Shown: in pieces, positions 59,614 to 64,000 of the stretch | How positions within the stretch are numbered: the first letter of the stretch is position 1 | Layout: every line of letters begins with the position of its first letter | Assembly (NCBI RefSeq): GCF_000172795.2 | Contig: NZ_CP020947.1 | Coordinates: 4,047,001 to 4,111,000, forward strand | Direction of reading: 5' to 3' | From: Rhizobium sp. CIAT894 | Lineage (GTDB): Bacteria; Pseudomonadota; Alphaproteobacteria; Rhizobiales; Rhizobiaceae | DNA: 64,000 nt | Notes under the pieces: model-generated | Told to the model about the DNA's origin: nothing | Database searches by the model: none | The model's input: only the letters and a program-made list of their open reading frames with translations | Position numbers and translations under genes: made by a program

Positions 59614-60813
59614 ATGAACACATCGGAAAAACTGATTGCCACGGAACAGCGGCTCGGCGCCCACAATTACAAGCCGCTCGATGTGGTGCTGACGCGCGGT
59701 GAAGGTGTTTATGTCTGGGATACCGACGGCAATCGTTATCTCGATTGCCTCTCGGCCTATTCCGCCGTCAACCAGGGCCATTGCCACCCGAAAATCCTCG
59801 CCGCCATGGTCGAGCAGGCCGGCAGATTGACACTCACCTCCCGCGCCTTCCGCAACGACCAGCTCGCTCATCTCTACGAAGAGCTTGCGGCGCTGACCGG
59901 CTCGCACAAGATCCTGCCGATGAATTCCGGCGCCGAAGCCGTGGAGACCGCCATCAAGGCGGTGCGCAAATGGGGATACGAGGTCAAGGGCGTGCCGGAA
60001 GGACAGGCGGAGATCATCGTCTGCGCCGATAATTTCCACGGCCGCACGCTGAGCATCATCAGTTTCTCCACCGATCCCGACGCCCGCACCGGCTTCGGTC
60101 CCTATACGCCCGGCTTCCGCACCATCCCCTTCGGCGATGCCGAAGCATTCGAGGCCGCCATCAACGGCAATACGGTCGCCGCCCTGATCGAGCCGATCCA
60201 GGGCGAAGCCGGCGTCATCATCCCACCGGCCGGTTATTTCACCCGCATCCGCGAGCTCTGCACCGATAACAACGTCACCCTCATCCTCGACGAGATCCAG
60301 ACCGGCCTCGGCCGCACCGGCAAGCTGCTCGCCGAGGAACACGAAGGTATCGAGGCCGACGTGACGCTGATCGGCAAGGCCCTGTCCGGCGGCTTCTATC
60401 CGGTGTCGGCCGTACTGTCGAATTCCGAGGTTCTCGGCGTGTTGAAGCCGGGCCAGCACGGCTCGACCTTCGGCGGCAATCCGCTCGCCTGCGCGGTGGC
60501 GCGCACCGCCCTCAAGGTGCTGACGGAAGAAGGCATGATCGAAAACGCCGCTGATATGGGCGACTATTTCCTCGAAGGCCTCGGGTCGATCCGCTCGAAC
60601 ATCGTCAGGGAGGTGCGCGGCCGCGGGCTGATGATGGCGATCGAGCTGGAGCCTGAAGCCGGCGGCGCCCGGCAATATTGTCATGCGCTGAAAGAGCGCG
60701 GCCTGCTCGCCAAGGATACCCACGACCATACGATTCGCCTCGCCCCGCCATTGGTCATCACCAGAGAACAGGTGCATTGGGCGGTCTCAGAGATCGAAAA
60801 GACCATAGGCTGA
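59614..60813 (+). CDS. rocD: Ornithine aminotransferase
   Basis: PLP-dependent class III aminotransferase that converts ornithine and 2-oxoglutarate to glutamate 5-semialdehyde and glutamate. 399 residues. Signatures are [71 protein letters not shown] and the PLP-lysine segment [23 protein letters not shown] lies 9 bases before the ATG. With rocF it forms a two-step arginine degradation operon. Confidence 0.95.
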   Translation: MNTSEKLIATEQRLGAHNYKPLDVVLTRGEGVYVWDTDGNRYLDCLSAYSAVNQGHCHPKILAAMVEQAGRLTLTSRAFRNDQLAHLYEELAALTGSHKILPMNSGAEAVETAIKAVRKWGYEVKGVPEGQAEIIVCADNFHGRTLSIISFSTDPDARTGFGPYTPGFRTIPFGDAEAFEAAINGNTVAALIEPIQGEAGVIIPPAGYFTRIRELCTDNNVTLILDEIQTGLGRTGKLLAEEHEGIEADVTLIGKALSGGFYPVSAVLSNSEVLGVLKPGQHGSTFGGNPLACAVARTALKVLTEEGMIENAADMGDYFLEGLGSIRSNIVREVRGRGLMMAIELEPEAGGARQYCHALKERGLLAKDTHDHTIRLAPPLVITREQVHWAVSEIEKTIG

Positions 60814-61009
60814 CGTAAATCGGGGCTGAAAACCTTCGCAAAGCAGCTCCCGATTTAGATTTGGGCAACACTCTTTCGCTAATGTCGTCGTAACCGTAAC
60901 GATGCTTCGCCGAGCGCAAAGCATCGCGTGGTGTGAAGGCAAGGCTTGTCAGCGCCAATGGTGGCGCAGCCGCTTCTGCTTTGGCTTACGACAGTTGGGA
61001 AGAATTCTA

Positions 61010-61486
61010 ATGGCCACGATCAATTCCACTAGCTTCAGCGGCGATACGCTCGAAATCATTGCCTTCCGCCTGCATGATCAGGAATTTTGCGTCAAGACCA
61101 CAACCATCCGCGAAATCCGCGGCTGGGCGCCCTCGACGCCGATCCCGCATTCGCCGGCCGACGTCATCGGCGTCATGAACCTGCGCGGCTCGGTGATCCC
61201 GATCATCGACCTCGCCTATAAGCTCGGCATGAAGAGCACCGTCGCCAACGAGCGCAGCGCCATTGTCGTCGCCGAAGTTCACAACATGGTCATCGGCATG
61301 CTCGTCGACCGCGTCTCGGATATTCTCACCATCTCCTCCAGCCAGGTCCAGCCGGTGCCTGAGGTGACGGCCTCCTTCGACCGCGCATTCTGCGAAGGCA
61401 TCATTGCTTCGGAAAACGGCATGATCTGCTTCCTGAACCTTGCCAAGATGTTCAAGGAAAACGAGACGGATGAACTGGCGGCCTGA
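61010..61486 (+). CDS. cheW: CheW-type chemotaxis coupling protein
   Basis: 158 residues, one CheW/SH3-like double-barrel domain: LEIIAFRLHDQEFCVKTTTIREI, then IGVMNLRGSVIPIIDL, AIVVAEVHNMVIGMLVDRVSDIL, ICFLNLAKMF. CheW links chemoreceptors to CheA in the cytoplasmic array. ATG 61010 gives MATINSTSFSG. Unlike the main che operon, it stands alone beside a soluble receptor, so an accessory role is inferred. A strong terminator follows at 61511-61538. Confidence 0.93.
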   Translation: MATINSTSFSGDTLEIIAFRLHDQEFCVKTTTIREIRGWAPSTPIPHSPADVIGVMNLRGSVIPIIDLAYKLGMKSTVANERSAIVVAEVHNMVIGMLVDRVSDILTISSSQVQPVPEVTASFDRAFCEGIIASENGMICFLNLAKMFKENETDELAA

Positions 61487-61510
61487 TTTGGCCACTATCA
61501 TTCGCCTATC

Positions 61511-61538
61511 AAAACCGCCCGGCCGGGCGGTTTTTTTA
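61511..61538 (+). terminator. Intrinsic terminator of cheW
   Basis: AAAACCGCCC and GGGCGGTTTT form a 10-bp perfect stem with a GGCC centre, followed by TTTTTT; it is 25 bases after the stop. Confidence 0.92.
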
Positions 61539-61784
61539 TTGTTCGTCGAAAACAATCTTCGGATGCGGCAATTAAATTTGACAACCGATAATTAGCAACA
61601 GCTTTTATACCGGAAATTAACCACGTCCTGCCATCATCGGATACTGAAGGATGACACGTTTTCCGCCGATCTCTCGGGAATGACAGCCTGATACCGCTTG
61701 TCTTCTCACGACCGGCATTCCTCGTCCGACCCGCTTCGTCTTCCCGGCCGAAGCAGCAGAAACGATACATTCAGAGGGACAGGA

Positions 61785-63545
61785 ATGTTTGGTCTATCTT
61801 CCGATTCGAAATATATCCTTGAAGCCATTTCGAAATCGCAGGCGATCATCGAATTCGATCTCAACGGAAATATCCTCTCCGCGAACGAGAATTTCTGCAA
61901 CACGCTGGGTTACCGGCTGGACGAGATCGTCGGCAAGCATCACAGCATGTTCTGCGAACCGGCCTATACCGCAACCGCAGAATACCGCGAATTCTGGGCG
62001 CGGCTCGGACGCGGACAATATGATGCCGGCGCTTACAAGCGTCTTGGCAAGGGCAACCGGGAGATATGGATCCGGGCTTCCTATAATCCTGTTTCAAAAG
62101 GCGGAAAGCCATTCAAGGTCGTGAAGTTCGCGACCGACGTCACCGCCACGAAGAGGAAGGCAATCGAGGATTCCGGCAAGCTTGAGGCCATTTCGCGCTC
62201 GCAGGCGGTCATCGAATTCACCCCGAAGGGCGAAATCCTGACGGCGAATGAGAATTTCTGTCAGGCCATGGGATATTCGCTCGCCGAGATTGCCGGCAAG
62301 CATCACAGCATCTTTTGCGATCCTGCCCATGTCAACACCGAAGATTACCGCAACTTCTGGCGGCGTCTTGCCGACGGCGAATTCATCGCCAACGAATTCG
62401 TTCGTTTCGGCAAGGGCGGCCGCGAAATCTGGATCCAGGCGGCCTACAACCCGATCGTCGATGCCGACGGCAAAGTCTACAAGGTCGTGAAATTCGCAAC
62501 CGACGTCACCCAGCGCATGAGCGCGATTTCCCAGCTCGGCGGTGCGCTGCGCCATCTCTCCGAAGGCGATCTGACAAGGACGGTGGACACGCCCTTCGTT
62601 CCCTCGATGGAGCAGTTGCGCCACGATTTCAACACGACGATCAGTGGTCTGGCCAAAACAATGAAGACGATCGGCGAGAATGCCGGCGCGATCGCCGCCG
62701 GCTCGCGCGAGATCGGCGCATCGGCCGATTCCTTCTCCACGCGGACGGAGCAGCAGGCTGCATCGATCGAAGAAACGGCGGCCGCGCTGGAGGAGATCAC
62801 CACCACCGTCAATGATTCCAGCCGCCGGGCCGATGAGGCGGGCCGCCTCGTCGGCATGACAAGGCAGGGCGCCGAACAGTCCGGCGTCGTGGTGCGCAAC
62901 GCCGTCGTCGCCATGGATCAGATCGAGCAATCCTCGCGCGAGATCACCAACATTATCGGCGTCATCGACGAAATCGCTTTCCAGACCAACCTTCTGGCGC
63001 TGAATGCCGGCGTCGAGGCGGCCCGTGCCGGCGAAGCCGGCAAGGGCTTCGCCGTGGTTGCCCAGGAAGTGAGAGAACTCGCCCAGCGCTCCGCCAAGGC
63101 AGCCAAAGAGATCAAGGCACTCATCAATACGTCGAGCGATCTCGTCAAGAACGGCGTCGGCCTCGTCGGCCAGACCGGTAAGGCGCTCGAGGAGATCGTC
63201 GCCCAGGTGGGCGATATCGACGGCAATATCTCCGCCATTGTCGAAGCCTCCAGGGAACAGGCAACCGGCCTCAAGGAAATCAATCAGGCGGTCAACACGC
63301 TGGATCAGGCAACCCAGCAGAATGCCGCCATGGTCGAGGAAAGCACCGCTGCCAGCCATAGCCTTGCCAGGGAAGCCGAGACGCTGCGTGAGCTGCTGGC
63401 AAGGTTCCGTCTACCGGGCCAGGCTCAGACCGCTGGCCGGCCCGAGACCAGACAGATAGCCTCACCGGCGTTGCATCTCGTCTCCCGTGTCGCAAAGGCG
63501 CACGGCGCGGCGGCGGCAGCCGCGCAGAGTTGGGAAGAGTTCTGA
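61785..63545 (+). CDS. Soluble PAS-PAS methyl-accepting chemotaxis receptor
   Basis: 586 residues, no membrane segment. Two tandem PAS domains (about residues 14-119 and 135-242) are near duplicates; both have (A/V)IEF, SANENFC/TANENFC, GKHHS-(M/I)-FC and [15 protein letters not shown] ends. A HAMP-like linker with [12 protein letters not shown] follows, and then a class-MCP signalling domain with the invariant tip [22 protein letters not shown] and flanking methylation helices. The C terminus ends in SWEEF, similar to the CheR-tethering pentapeptide xWxxF. It probably senses redox, oxygen or a small ligand, and couples through the adjacent cheW. ATG 61785. Confidence 0.92.
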   Translation: MFGLSSDSKYILEAISKSQAIIEFDLNGNILSANENFCNTLGYRLDEIVGKHHSMFCEPAYTATAEYREFWARLGRGQYDAGAYKRLGKGNREIWIRASYNPVSKGGKPFKVVKFATDVTATKRKAIEDSGKLEAISRSQAVIEFTPKGEILTANENFCQAMGYSLAEIAGKHHSIFCDPAHVNTEDYRNFWRRLADGEFIANEFVRFGKGGREIWIQAAYNPIVDADGKVYKVVKFATDVTQRMSAISQLGGALRHLSEGDLTRTVDTPFVPSMEQLRHDFNTTISGLAKTMKTIGENAGAIAAGSREIGASADSFSTRTEQQAASIEETAAALEEITTTVNDSSRRADEAGRLVGMTRQGAEQSGVVVRNAVVAMDQIEQSSREITNIIGVIDEIAFQTNLLALNAGVEAARAGEAGKGFAVVAQEVRELAQRSAKAAKEIKALINTSSDLVKNGVGLVGQTGKALEEIVAQVGDIDGNISAIVEASREQATGLKEINQAVNTLDQATQQNAAMVEESTAASHSLAREAETLRELLARFRLPGQAQTAGRPETRQIASPALHLVSRVAKAHGAAAAAAQSWEEF

Positions 63546-63616
63546 TCCATCACCCCTCCCCATTTGCAGTGCCGCCGCGAGGCCGCACTTCTTGATTACC
63601 CGGGCTTTATTAAGAC

Positions 63617-63650
63617 AAACGCGCCGCATGAGATCCATGCGGCGCGTTTT
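63617..63650. terminator. Bidirectional terminator hairpin
   Basis: AAACGCGCCGCATG and CATGCGGCGCGTTT are 14-bp inverted arms around AGATC, with T-runs on the plus strand. It lies between the receptor gene and the convergent fdsD gene and can serve the receptor transcript. Confidence 0.85.
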
Positions 63651-63774
63651 GATATCTCAGCCAAACAGCGCCAAGGTCGCCTTCAACGCTACCCAGACGC
63701 GCCAGAGCGGGGAATGCCGACGACTGCCCAGGCAAGCATCGCCTTGGCGTAGCCCTCCCGCGCACCGATCGTGA

Positions 63775-64000
63775 TTACCGGACTTGGTTGGCCTCCGCCG
63801 CCGGTTTGCGGATCATGGGAGCGGCCTGGAGCACGAGCGCATCCAGGCCGTTTTCCTCCGTCTCCAGAATTTCGAACAATTGCCGCCGCATGCGCGGCTC
63901 CCAGAATTTGTTGATGTGATTGGCGACCCCCTCCACGGCCTCGCTTGCCGGCTGGCTCTTGAAGAAGGTGGCGATCTGGTTTGCCATATAGACGAGCTTG
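63775..64000 (-). CDS. fdsD: NAD-dependent formate dehydrogenase delta subunit, 3' part
   Basis: The frame runs in from beyond the right edge (KLVYMANQIATFFKSQP) and ends in PMIRKPAAEANQVR. It matches FdsD: IATFFKSQPASEAVEGVANHINKFWEPRMRRQLFEIL, a short all-helical chain about 70-75 residues long. It accompanies the soluble molybdenum formate dehydrogenase FdsABG, whose genes should lie beyond the window. An internal ATG at 63987 exists, but the conserved KLVYM before it shows that the true start is outside. Confidence 0.85.
   Translation of the reverse strand, partial: KLVYMANQIATFFKSQPASEAVEGVANHINKFWEPRMRRQLFEILETEENGLDALVLQAAPMIRKPAAEANQVR

Noticed and set aside
59071..60777. Minus-strand 568-codon frame opposite rocF-rocD
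   Set aside because: Shadow of two well-supported enzymes.
1..64000. CRISPR array
   Set aside because: No regularly spaced identical repeats with unique spacers were seen; the only regular repeats are coding (tamB) or the short 24-bp tandem.

Overview
The window reads as a chromosomal segment of a Rhizobium/Agrobacterium-type alphaproteobacterium. GC content is high and codon use is strongly GC-ending. The genes are typical of the Rhizobiales: 5-aminolevulinate synthase hemA, aerobic cobaltochelatase cobST, a TamA/TamB pair, a divergent Lrp-arginase-ornithine aminotransferase cluster, and a soluble PAS-PAS chemoreceptor next to a cheW. I can place it at about the genus level by gene content, but not to species.

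Layout. 0-7.3 kb: 5' part of hisC, a methyltransferase, gloB, a cupin, a DMT exporter, a DUF3108 protein, rpmB, a yhhQ queuosine-precursor transporter, a small kinase and a phytase-like esterase. 7.3-16.9 kb: cobT/cobS, a J-domain protein, bolA, a CorC/CNNM-type transporter, aroB/aroK, xerD and accA. 17.0-28.1 kb: an accessory block with frequent strand changes. It holds two AraC regulators, an epoxide-hydrolase-like protein, a type-B carboxylesterase, a ThDP enzyme with a divergent Lrp regulator, a RarD-like exporter, a monooxygenase, an isochorismatase-like hydrolase, a GST, one intact and one internally deleted SDR, and an AraC remnant. 28.3-33.5 kb: L,D-transpeptidase, tusA-like gene, cobW GTPase, D,D-carboxypeptidase and an M20 amidohydrolase. 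33.5-36.4 kb: tRNA-Arg(CCT) followed by a small foreign-looking cluster (HNH-type protein, DUF3800 protein, membrane protein). 36.5-40.4 kb: small envelope proteins, a BON protein and dxr. 40.4-47.7 kb: a complete LacI-controlled carbohydrate ABC operon that includes a GH127 beta-L-arabinofuranosidase. 47.9-58.0 kb: hemA, a small lipoprotein, tamA and a very large tamB. 58-64 kb: lrp/arginase/rocD, cheW, a chemoreceptor and the end of fdsD.

How the genes work together. tamA-tamB form an envelope assembly pair. The ABC operon should import an arabinose-containing oligosaccharide and cleave its L-arabinofuranosyl units in the cytoplasm. The arginase/rocD pair sends arginine to glutamate semialdehyde under a divergent Lrp regulator. 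aroK-aroB-corC and xerD/accA are ordinary housekeeping groups.

The most striking item is a compact pseudoknot just upstream of yhhQ. Its geometry matches the preQ1-I riboswitch aptamer closely, and its P2 strand contains the yhhQ AUG. Next come seven exact-length (321 bp) tandem repeats inside tamB, the GH127 operon with its apparent CTG start and palindromic operators, and the two accessory regions.
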